Positions 48,099 through 60,400 of a DNA stretch of 64,000 bases are shown one piece after another. The notes beneath the pieces are model-generated. The model did no database searches and was not told where the DNA came from. It saw only the letters and a program-made list of their open reading frames with translations. The stretch comes from Romanomermis culicivorax (Eukaryota; Nematoda; Enoplea; Mermithida; Mermithidae), in NCBI GenBank assembly GCA_963922205.1, contig CAWUHX010000098.1:744001-808000 (forward strand), written 5' to 3'. The first letter of the stretch is position 1; every line of letters starts with the position of its first letter. The translations under genes and the position numbers were made by a program.

Positions 48099-48301
48099 CC
48101 TACAAAATATCTAGATTTTGGACCTAACAGGGTGTTTTGCTTATTTTTGCGGGTTTTTCCAAATTCGCAGAGACCTTGTTGATTTCAAGGCCCGGGTTTG
48201 TATTTTTATGTTTCTACGTCTTTGGTACAGTGCTAGTAGGATCAAAAATTTTTTTCCCTTATATCATGGCGGTACAAGCAGTGTAACTTTCTTCTTTTCA
48301 G

Positions 48302-48427
48302 CGAGGTCCTAACGACATTTTGAATGCTTCCGTATCGAACGGCAATTACAGCGACAATGTCACACTCCATCCATTATACAATGAACAATCAATGTCGTCA
48401 ATATCCTTAGCTAACGACGCCAAAAAA
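48302..48427 (+). CDS. PTB exon a (N-terminal region)
   Basis: Acceptor CTTTTCAG, then 42 codons from RGPNDILNAS to SLANDAKK, donor GTAGGA. Begins at the same place as the conserved RGSDELFS exon of PTBP1. It can be read on past the donor to a stop at 48647-48649, but the reading loses similarity. Confidence 0.88.
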
Positions 48428-51400
48428 GTAGGATGTTGTAAAACCTATTCGAGGACTCCGCCGTCAATATCGAGTCGTTTCGGAGGTCTTACAAATTTAT
48501 CGGAATATTCTCCTAAATATTCTCGAATTGGTACAAAAAACGTGAACAACTTCATCTCTCGTACCCTAAGACGTTATCTGTACTCATGGCGATTAAGGAA
48601 ACATCGAAGCCCGTTGAATGACTTTGTGAACCGAGAAGCTCATTCTTAACAACTTTTTTGAATTTTCTGCTACAATTATCATGAAAATTAATTTTAAAAT
48701 GATCGAAGTAGTATATTGATTCCGAAAATTTTATTTTCTAGTTGCGTTTTGTGAAAAACCAATATAGAGATAAATTTGTTACTCCATTTTTTCTCATAAG
48801 AGTTTATGTTTTTATAGTGAAATTTAACCACTCAGTTGAGGATTATATTGGGAATAGAAAACTGATATATGTAACAGAAGGAAGATTTTTGTTTTGTGTA
48901 GGACGTTTATCAGCGCGCAACAAGATATTTTCAGATTTGTTGGACTCTTAAGAAAAAGAATTTTTTTTCTCGTATTTTATCCATTAAAAAACTGATTCGA
49001 TTTTTTGTAGCTCAAATTAGATAACGCTATCCAGCAGCAATTAACGGGTATATTGTCAGTGGATATGACGAAAGATTTTCACTTGAATTCGTCCTTGGAC
49101 TGCAATGCTGATGTCAGTTTAAACGCAGAGGGTAAGGCTATCTCATTTGCACTACCCCATGAAAAGTGTGTTGGTCACTGAGTATCAAGCGTTAGTCGAT
49201 GAGTAAACACCTGTTTACCTAGGATTCGTCGGGTCTAGCAATAATTTGTTAAATAGTTGGCACCAGACATGCACGGCAAGAATTTTCCAGGGGGAAGGGT
49301 CCGCGGACTTTTCATCGAGGGGGGATAGGGGTGGGTGAGCAAAAAAAACAACAAAAAAAAGTTCCACAAGCATGCTTTTCATGAAAAATATGCATCAAAA
49401 ATATCAAAAAACTGTCCTGAATAAAGTTCAGGGAGGGGTGTTTGACGATTTTTTTTCAGACTAGGGAGGAGTGTTCAGGGTATGAGGCAGGAGAGTTTAC
49501 CTCCCCCTGACCTCACCTATGTGCATGTATGGTTGGCACTCGTGATAGCTTTGATAGTTGATAAGTTTTCCAAACTCAGCTGCAATGATTTATTTGATTA
49601 CCAAGTGAAATATTCCGTTCAATATAGGAACATTTGGCTGATAGGGTCTAAGTAAAAAAAAATTAGTTTTCTGTCTCACAAAAGGTCGATAAAATGGCTT
49701 AAATTGTGGTTGTTATCTTGGAGAAATTATAAAAATTTGTATTTATGATGAGCGTGACCATGTTCGTAACTGATCGCTTTCTTCTGGCGGGAATTGTTCA
49801 TATCAGATAAATATATCTATGTCTACGCCAATATTTTGAGGATTATATTGGGAATACGGGCCTTTACTGAATTATGATGCAGCTGCGCTAGAAAATAAAC
49901 GCCGTACGTAACCTATCCAATCGGACACTAACTTTATGTTTACTTGTTTCTTATTTTTACTTACCTTTCACTGCCTTACTTTTGACTTCATTTAGAATTA
50001 TCCGTGGTTAACAATGGTTCGTCGATGAATGATGAGAATTGCGTCGTTCATATAAGAAATTTATGCAACGATATAACTGACGAAGAGCTAATCAATTTAT
50101 GTTTGCCGTTCGGCAAAATCAGCAATTTTTTATTGCTAGCTCAGAAAGGCCAGGTAATGGTCAATGAATGAAAAGCTCGAGTATTGTAATTTAAGTATTA
50201 AGCATTCCAAGAACATTTTTTGCGTACTTCCTAATGATGAGCAAAATTTTTTTTCATATTCATTGATAGATTAAGCTAATAAGCGAACCACGATCCGTAG
50301 GATCCATATCCCTCGAATGAATAAAGCGCTTTTTCAGAATCTAGTGTATTAGTTCTACTCATTATTTCATGAATTTTCCGATATTGGTTTGACTTCTTTC
50401 GGAGCTTACTATCAGAGTACATTCATCGCCAACAAAATCTTAGGATATCTCGGATTTCGAGTAAAATTCTGAATTCTCGTGCAAATGTATTCGTTCCGAA
50501 TGTTCAAGGTTTCACAGGTAACAAAAAGAGTCAAACTACTCGCGTATTGAGCAAAAAAGATCGAGTCACACACCGACATTTTATGAAAAATTTATGTCGC
50601 AACATAAGTAAAATCGTCAGGTGTAAACGAGCGTGACATGAGCCCGACACTCAGTTGGTTTTTTAGCTCAGTCGGCTGTTTTAGCACACGTAAAAGTGAC
50701 ATTTATATATTTTTTGTGTGTTCCGGTGCCTGTAATCGTGACATGCGACATTTCACCCGACATACATGCAACGTGTATGTCGGGTGAAATGTCGCGGTGT
50801 GACTCGGGCTTTAGAATTTGAAATCAGAGCTCATATCAAGAACTTTTCCGTAAAACATTGCGAAATTTCCATAAGGGTCACATCCACACATGTAATTGGG
50901 GGGGGGAAGTGCTATGGGAACCCCCCCCCAGAAATCGTCGACCATATGGCTAGCCATTGGGCGACCGCCCCCCCAGGATTTTCCAATCCTATGGCTAGCC
51001 ATATGGTAGCCCTTGGGACCTCCATACTTTTGGTCGAAAAAATACTGAAAAATATTAATTTTTTGATGAAAAATGTCCATTTTTGAACAAAAAATGGTCG
51101 AAAACGTCAATTTTCTCGGCGCTTCGCGCCATAAGTACATATTTTATCATTTTTTAGACAAAAATTACTACTTTTTAAACCGTTTTTCGGACATTTTTCA
51201 TGAAAAAAATCGAATTTTTTTTCCTTCAGGACCCCTCCCCCCAAAATTTTGGGAATTACTGACCCCCGGCCCCAAAAAAGTGCTCCAACCCCACCCCCTC
51301 CCCCCAACCCTCGGAGCTCCGTTACATGTATGGTCACATCATAGGAGTTTCTCATCTATCGAATTTATTTATTACCACTCCCCTGTCGAAAAATCGATAA

Positions 51401-54400
51401 TTCTTTCCTTCATAGAAAAGATTGCTGTAATCCCCAATGCTCACTCTTAATTTCGCTTTGAATTCCAGTTCAAATCGAAAATACATTATTCAGCTGGTGA
51501 CAAACCGGGACGCATACATATATTTGAACAATCGATCTCAAATAACTGCTTCATCGAACTATCGTTGATTGTGTTGTTATACCCCTTGTTTTCTACTCCG
51601 GAGAATTAAATTTTCGCGGCAAGAGCTCACTTTTTGAAATAGCAAGACAAGGATGGAATGGAATTTATCGATCTTTCCATCCATCCGTTATTCCAACGTT
51701 CGAGAAATTATTTCCTTTGTTTAAAAGGTTTGATAAGCTTGACATTGTTAGCTTTGCAAACGCTCATTTGGTTCTGACAGTAGCCGACACGTTCAATTTT
51801 CTACAATAATTTTGTGCGAAAATCGACTTTCCGAGTTTTAATCATTTTAGAAGCATTTTGAGCTTCTATGAGTCGTACACACTGAACTTTTATGTAACCA
51901 AATAGGTTCACATTTCTTTCAGAGTACATAAAGAGTATATTTTTGCTTAATTACCTGGAATTTGCATACTTGGTTACTTTATATCTTTGAATTGGATATT
52001 GAGTGAGCTAAGGAATTCGATATCGTGTAATGAAACCCCAGAGAAGCATTACCATTCATGTCCATCTCTGTTCGTATTCTATAAATGAATTATTGTCTTC
52101 GTGCATGGGCAAATATACATTTAACGGAGCTCCGGAGTCTGAAGAGTCGGACGACTTTTTTATAAGTGGGATCATCGATCGCCCAAAACTTTAGGGGGCA
52201 TCATTGAAGGAAAAAATTTCGCCTAAAAATTCCGAAAAGCTTCAAAGAAATAGTAATTTTTGTTTTTTACGTAAATCTTTATCGCCCAAAGCACCAAAAA
52301 ATGATATTTTTGACCGTTTTTGTCTAAAAATGAGTATTTTCTACCAAAAAATTGAAATTTTTCAGTTTTTTCGACCAAAAACATCGGATTTCTATGGATA
52401 GCCATTTCAGCTATATGACTGGCAAATCTTGGTAGGTCACCGTATGACTAGCTATATGCAGGGTATCTAGCAACCTGGAAAACCTGGAGAAGTTAGAGAA
52501 AAAAGTTATACCTGGAAAAGTCAGGGAATTTTCATTAGGATTGTTATGATGTAGTGGTTTTTATTAGAAGATAAGTCCGAATTATTGAATTTGTCAAATT
52601 TGCGTTTTCGAACTTCTAAACCTCAAAATTTTCTCGGCGCGAAGCATTAGTGTAACTATTTGTCTGGGTTTTGCTAAAGTGCAGACTTTCGAAGTCTAAT
52701 ATCATTTACACCCAATTATCATTCAATTGTTTTAGTGCATCGGTACTTCTATTTCGTCTCTCTAACTAATAATATTTAATGGTTTCGAAAAGAGTTATTA
52801 GGATTTCAACTTTTCTGCCGATAATATGCTTACCAACTTGACTATTGTTATATATAACGCTATCAATGATTAACATCACGAAACATTTTAGAGGCTCACT
52901 TTTAATTACGATGTCCAGATACTGAGAGCTATTAATTTAGTGGAATATATTGTTCTGATCGAAGAACAGCTGAAGCATAATACTCCTATGACAGATGCCT
53001 TCTATATATGTACATGAACGAATTTCAGAAAATGTCATTTTCTTTGGTTTTGAGAATTTTCCGTGTGAGTAACAGTGCACTGCAAAAATGCACTTAAGAA
53101 TAATAATAATAATAATAATAATAATATTGATTGCGGCAGTATCACAAAAAGGAGAACAAAAAACTTTAGTTAAGGACATGAAGAGAGCCAATAGAGAACG
53201 GTTGATAAATGAATCTGGAACTATAAATGTCATATCAGAATTTAATATCCTGTGGTGCATGGTGAGAAAGGCCTGTGTCAATTGGTGTCCATTTATCAAA
53301 ATCTAATTTTTTTCTGGTAAAGCTTTTAATACCCTACTATTACCGGAAAAATATATACTGACTGTGTTTGTTACAAATGCTGACTGCTCTGCTCATCAAA
53401 GAAAATTTCTCGATGGCTATTTTAGTCTCAAGTTGTTTTGTAGTAGGCGACTGCACGATGGCGCCGAAGTCTCCCAACTTCAAATCAGTTTTTTTGAAAA
53501 ATTATTTTATGTAACGCGGCAATAATGTTTAAAACAAACATGAGTATTTTTTGGAACAGTGCTACTGAAACCAGAGCCGTGCTAATGGAAAATTTTGGAC
53601 GTTAGCACGCGTGCTAATGACAGAAATTGAGAAATTGTTGAAAAAAGTTAGAGGTATCACTAAATTGTGGTGGGAAATCAAAAATCGCTGTAGCAACTTC
53701 GTCAGTATCCTTATTCTCTTCATCACTTTTGCATAATGAATGACTGTGGCTCAAATCTGTATTCGCTTTGGCTCTAATCTCTTGGAAACTACCTACTTAA
53801 AAAATTTGAAAACAGTTGTTTCGACATTTAATGAAGTTTAGGCAAATCAGTAATAGTTAGTAGCTAATATGTACGTTTTCTGAAAGAATCAATCAAGAAC
53901 CTGTATTGAAGTTGAAGTGCTATTCCAGATACAATGAAAACATGTAAAATTTTATGGAAACAGAACGCGAATTTAACGATTCCTAAAAGATATTACTGTT
54001 AAACTAACTACTGAATACTTACTTGTCGGCCAACTAATCAAGTGCATAATGTAAGAATGAACTGATTTAATTAGAATCAGATGAGAGTCTTATTCCGTTT
54101 AAAAGTACCGATATCAAGCATGATTACATGAGTTAATACAATAAAAGCATGTTATCAGAATTGACAAACTTATACATTAGTTTCACACCAACAAAGTAAC
54201 GTTTGTCATCAGTGCTAACTGTACTAATGAAATATTTGTTCCTTAGCACGAATGCTAATGGAAGCCGTGCTAAAAAACTCTGTTAGGACTCTCCTTTTTC
54301 AAATGTGTCTAGTTTCAGAATTGCGAATCTTTAAAGATAACAATAATCTGAAAAGATTATGAAACGCTTTAAGAAATATTTTTGTACTTTTTGAGATGTT

Positions 54401-57400
54401 TTATGAGTGGAATGACCATAAAATTGTAGCGTATTCAAGTCAAGGGCTCACGTAAACTTTACAGGCTTTAGTCAAGTTCGAAAGCATTGTTACTAACAAA
54501 ACTTCTGGAAATATGATATGTGTAGACTAAGCATTTTTACTATTGTACTGATATTTCATGATTTTCCGATAACATTACAATCTTTAATTTAATTGTTTGT
54601 TTTGAGCAGAAGTTCATCATTAATCCTGTGTCCATATTTCGGATTATTACTGCCGAAATACAGTTGATGACAGATTTAGTGGAAATTCTGCTAGTCATTT
54701 TGAGTAAATTATGTTGTAGGTACTTTAAATTATTCGGCCGTAAAGATTTTATTATCATCAGCAAAGATAATCATTTTGATCATCTTAGTAATAATGTAGC
54801 CTTTCAATGAATTAAAAGTGTCATTTATGTGGGATCGGAATAAAACAGGTTCTGAAACTCCATTTGAGATACTATAAGTACATCACTCAAAACGTTACCT
54901 AACACAATAAGTATTTATTACTCAAACTTGCACCAAACAAGAACTATATTAGCTTTTTGAGCAGAAAACTGTCTTTAAATAATCTTTCTTATCTGGGAAA
55001 AATTTAGGCGCTTTCCACATTCGTGGAAAAAAGTTCGTGCAAAATATAGATATTCTCAGCACAAAGAGCCTGTGAATGAGTTGAGAAAGACAGCTACTGA
55101 AAAGGAGAAATGTGGCAGCTCAAATTAAATTGTCGATACATTAGCACTGTTATACTTCAGAAAATTATCTCAGAAAAAAAAATTGTTGAGCTTACAAATC
55201 GCAGGATCGAACAAATGTTGTGGAAATAATTTAAAATCAATTTAAAATAATTTTTTTAGTATCATGTATACGCTATAATCTTATACGTGTTTACAGTTTC
55301 TGATCACTAACGGCAATGAAAGAAGTTCTTACTTGTCGAAAAATCACAATTTTGATTGCTTGCCTTATTTTTGAATTTTTATTGTCTTTTTCAGTTCAAA
55401 ACTGATTTAATTTCTGTTATTTTAACCAAATTTATGAAAAATATTTGATTAATTTTTGGTTTAAACATTGTTGGCGGCACTATCTAGCAGATTGAAAACA
55501 TGCTCAGATCTCCATATTTGATGTAGGAATTATCGATTTTTTCTCCGAAAAAACCTGGAAAACTTGAAAAAGTCGGGGAAATTAATTTTGGAAATTCGCT
55601 GAACACAGCATATGGCTGACAATTTCAGAGGATTTCTTATTGCACTCCCCATCACATGCCTGACATGATACGAACTTTCTGAGGGGTCTTCAGACTTTTC
55701 ATCAGGTGATGGGGGACAAGTGATCAAAAAAACAAAAAGAGAGCTCCTGTAGAATTTTTATCCCGTATAATATGCGAAAAATATTTTTAAAAAATTTCAA
55801 AAAAGTTCGGGCCGTGTTTGACAACATTTTTGGTCAGGGGGGGTATCCGGGTTCTCAGGACCCGCCGATATGCATGTATTGTTGGAACTCGGTCGCCATC
55901 TTATCGTTTCATAAGCTAGATCATGCGATTACGCAGAGTGAGTTAGAAGAGGTTACGCGTCTTACGTGTAGAATTCAAGCTTAGATTCTTAATCCAAAGG
56001 CCACATCAAGGATTCGAGTTAACAAAAAAAAGAAAGCTGATGTGATTTTTGCAAAGTTCTTTTTGTTGATCGAAATGGAATTTTCGCTCACGTATGATTT
56101 AGGGTTGCACCAATCCGGGCTTTTGTTTTCAAAGTGTGAAGAACGATTGTTCCTACATGTGAAATTTTTCTGGCAGAAATCACAAAACATATAGCGAGTT
56201 TCGGAAGTTTGCTCAAAAATTATATTTCTATGGGTTGAATCGAGAAGCCCAAAGCACTTCTGGTCTACCATGTGCAGCGCAAATCTTAAATATAATGAAG
56301 TCAGAAACAAAGTAATGACTTCAAATTTTTTTTAATTTTCTCTATGAATGATGCCAATAATAACCTATATATGCTTTGGCGTATAGAATTTCTGTTCCGG
56401 CATCGGCTAACAAGTCGGCCCCAGGACAACCGTAACATGATTATTTCCCAGAGGAAAAATTTCGCAAAATCATCAACTGAGGCAGATTTAGGATTTTTTG
56501 CTGTGAACTTTGTCCATTACAGGCATTTATCGAATTCGAAAGCAAAAATAGTGCCAAGTTATTAATTACGGTATCGCAAACGTCGCCGATCATTTTTAAA
56601 AATCGCACGGTCGTTTGCCAACATTCGAATCATCGACAATTAAAGACGGTTCATATTAACGGGAACAAAATTCCGACGATGTGTGCCGTTTCATCGGTAA
56701 GTATCTTAAAAACACCGCACCGTAGTTGAAAAATATGAGCGTAGAAAGCATACATGTAATGTAGCCCCGAGGTTTGGTCCGTATTCGAAAAAAAAAATTT
56801 TTGCTTAAAAACCCCAAAAAATGTTTCCTGGGCAAAGCGCCGAGAAAATTGACATTTTTGATCGTTTTTTGTTCAAAAATTGCTATTTTTCATCGAAAAA
56901 TTGACGGTTTTCAGTATCTTTCTGACCAAAGTATGTGGGTCCCTATGGCTACCGTATGGCTAGTCATAGTATTGGCAAATCTTGTGGGGGATCGCCCATT
57001 GCTAGCGATATGGCCGACGGTTCCCGGGGAGGGGGTCCTATGGCACCCTCCAATTACATGTATAGTAGAAAATCTGTCATGACTTATGGGTACACTCATA
57101 CATGCACAGAGGGGAGGTAGGGGGTAGACCCCCATACCTGAGACCCTAGCCGCCCCCCCCTGACCAAAAAAATCGTCAAACACCCCCCTTGAACTTTTTT
57201 CAAGACAGCTTTTTTGATGATTTTTGTGCATATTTTGTATGAAAAACAGGCTTGCTGAACTTTTTTTTTGTTTTTTTGCTTACCCACCCCCCCCTACCCC
57301 CCAGGGAAAAAGTCCATGGACCCTCCCCACTGGAAAATTCTTGCCGTGCATGTCTGGGTACACTGAATTGCATCTTGTTAGGCAGGCTTTTTTTAGTCGT

Positions 57401-60400
57401 TTTAGAGGCCTGGACCCCTGAAAATTTAGAAAGGGCTCCTAAAATTTTAGGTCAAGGAGCCATTTTAGCACCTAAAATTTTGCCTTTAATGAATTATAGT
57501 TATTTTAATTCAATTTTAGATTCAGAGTAAATATTTTACAGGCTCTGAAATCATAAAACATCGAAAATTTTTTTGAATAAGTTATCCTTAAACTGATTTT
57601 CGAGCATTTCGGGGTGTCAGAATTTGAATAAATTTTCGTTGCGTGACGCCGGAAAGATATAGTGAACAACAGACGAATAAGAGGAGAAGTTGCGTTCTTC
57701 AAACCCTATCCTTCTGTTCCAGAAGGAAATGAACTCAGGTGCTATCCAGGTTCAAGGTTTGTGCAAAAATGAGCGAGATGTAGAGTTTTTTGCATGCAGA
57801 AAGAACCCTGTAACCGAAAAACGCTAGTTGGAAATAAAATTCTTAACAGTAATTTTTTTGAACATGTATCAACTGATTGAATATCCATATGATTTAATTA
57901 TACACGTTTCACAGTGTGTTACAAGCCCATTTTTCGATATTCCTCAATTAAAAATTGTTGGTTCCCAAAATTTCAATTTGGCCGCTGAAAATTTCAAAAT
58001 TTTTGGTTTTCAAACCAAAAAAAGCCTGGTGTCAAGCGTTTTGAAATTCTTGTTGACTTTTTCTATGTCGTTTATAACACGTTCCATGAATATTTTCATG
58101 AATCTGTCCATGGAAATCATCCAGAAAAGTCAGTCTCAGAATTTGTCGTCGGAAAACGACAGTTCACAACGTTGAATGATCGTGATTATGATGATAATCG
58201 GCCGATTTAGTATGCACGTAGTACCCAAGGTTTATTGTAGTTTTACTGTAAAATTCTAACAGACGATGAAGTATAGTCTCGGCGGGCAACATTGAAAAAT
58301 GAGAAATGGTGGAATTGTACTATGAGGTTGAAACATTGGCCGTTTGAAACGTCCTTCGGAGCTCTTAACTAGTTTTAAATGCTCGAAAAATTTACCTGTT
58401 TCACTTTCTGCTTCTTAAAATATGTTTATATGGTGATTGATATATAGTGACTCCTTCAAGTGATTATGCAATCTGTTTTCGTCGTTTATACTAATGTTGT
58501 AAGATATCAGCTTTTTTAATTCTTATCCATAGTGCTAGCAAAGGACTCAATCTGAACTTTCTCAATATGAATCATATTAATTTTTTTTATTCATTTCATT
58601 ATTTTTCTGCCTAAGCTTTCTGTCATTTTCACAAGCTGCAAATACTGAACGGATTATTTCATCAGTTTTTCAATCTATCATCGATATCTTTCTTGTACTA
58701 TCTGCTAATAGAACCGTCCATTTTTTCTATATCGCTCTCTCTTTTTCACTCCCCTAGATAACTGAAGCAAACAAGCTGATTATTTGCCTTATTCAATAAA
58801 CCTGTATCCCCATGTAAAAGATTTACCGAATCGAATCTAGTAGTCTGTGTTGCTTTGCTCTGCTCTGGTGGATGTAAATTTTTCATGTTTGTTGTAGATC
58901 TATAGAAATCGTTTTCGCTTGAAAATTGATAATATATCTTTGCTCTCTCACTAGGTATACCTTTCTAATGCGGTCTAGATTTTGTTGATTCATGATAATC
59001 TTATAGTTTATGTTTCAGGACGCATGTACACATACATACAAAAGCATAAAACTTCTTTTTCCACCTTTTTCATAGTCCGGGTCGGCTAATAATCGTTTCC
59101 AGAATTTCTTCTTCTTTGCTAGTCGTTCTAGGAGCGAGCGAGCGAGCCGCATTTTCCGTGCTCCTTTTCTTGTATAGATGTAGGACATATATGCGCTAGG
59201 TTTCCATTTCTCTTCTCCCCTTTCATCAAGGCTTAAGCTTTATTCAGCTTACTTCTTTAGCTAACTATACAGAAACCTGTGTCCCGCTTCGTAGAATGTT
59301 GGTGGCCTAGCTGCTTCTGTTATATGTGTTATTATAACAGTTCTGCTCTCTCGAAAGTAGATATGAGCTTATTATTATGGCGAACCGCCATTCCATGTCG
59401 GCATCGGCAGCAGTACCTATTTACTTCTTTCATTCTTTCTCTCGCTCTTGGAAACCGAACTATTAAAAGTATATGCCCCTAGGCGTTCTAGCATTCTTTC
59501 CTTGGTGGCATATACGGATATTGTTAACTTGACCCTTTTGTTCAAACTCAATTCAAATCGAGAATCTCAAATGATACGGTCACATTTTTTGTCTTTTTTC
59601 TTTCCACTTTCCTGACCAACAAAATGAAGTTTTTAAAAGTGAGCTCATTCCTTATTTATTGACGGAAGTTTTTGTGTCAAATGAGTTTCTCCATGAATGT
59701 CAGTTGCTTGCAAAAATTTTCGCAAATTTTTTCATGCTGAAAACTGAGTGGGGTGAGTGTCATTATTCGACCTTGATATCAAGGAAAAATGACTTTGGAC
59801 GGTTCATTTCTTATTACTGACCGTTTCCACATCACGGATCTTCTAGATTATTGCTTGTGTTGGTACGGAATAGATCTTCCTGTATAAAAAAATATTTCAT
59901 TGCGTATTAGCTAACCTAAGATTTCAGACCACGATAATGTGAATTTGGCAACGGCTCCCTCCTATCTCAGGGTATATTATTACATATCATTGTATCCATG
60001 AACGCTATATAGCGACCGAACATGAGCAAAAATCGTGAAAATATCGATTTCTTGTCTACAGATGATTAATCTTTCAGTCTAAGAAAAGGGTGCAGGATGT
60101 CAATTTTTCCAATGATCTACCACGAGAGCGTAGGCAGGGGGGATAGGACGGTCGCTCCCCCTTGGCGTGTTTGATCCGTAAAAAGAATATTGGCTCTCAT
60201 TTGGGAAAAATTTTGCTTCAAGACATAGAAGATGTATTTTGGTCATTATTCTCTATCAGGCGCGGCCATTAACATGTCTACGTTCACTACCTATTACCAT
60301 TTAGCAGTTTGTATGATCTTAAGTATCTTGTATGGTTTCTAATCGTTAATTTTTGGTATCCCATTTGAATTTTGATGAATTTCTTCAATATCCACAATTT

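Larger units (their letters stand above)
50154..56522 (+). other. PTB intron, 6.4 kb
   Basis: No exon recognised inside. Contains the miniature element 50885-51332, a GGCGC hairpin fragment at 52635, an (AAT)n microsatellite, a decayed element near 55660-55885 and otherwise AT-rich sequence. Confidence 0.7.

Noticed and set aside
48428-48649. Reading PTB exon a through to the stop at 48649
   Set aside because: Similarity to PTB ends at the GTAGGA donor, and the next exon joins in phase there.
53570-54280. Possible inverted-repeat element around GCCGTGCTAATGG motifs
   Set aside because: End sequences align poorly and no flanking duplication was found.
52454-55600. Possible hAT element starting CAGGGTATCTAGC
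   Set aside because: A related segment occurs near 55545 but in a position and orientation that do not give matching ends or a duplication.
59279-59482. 67-codon frame in the PTB intron as an alternative exon
   Set aside because: No similarity to PTB and no fitting splice phases.
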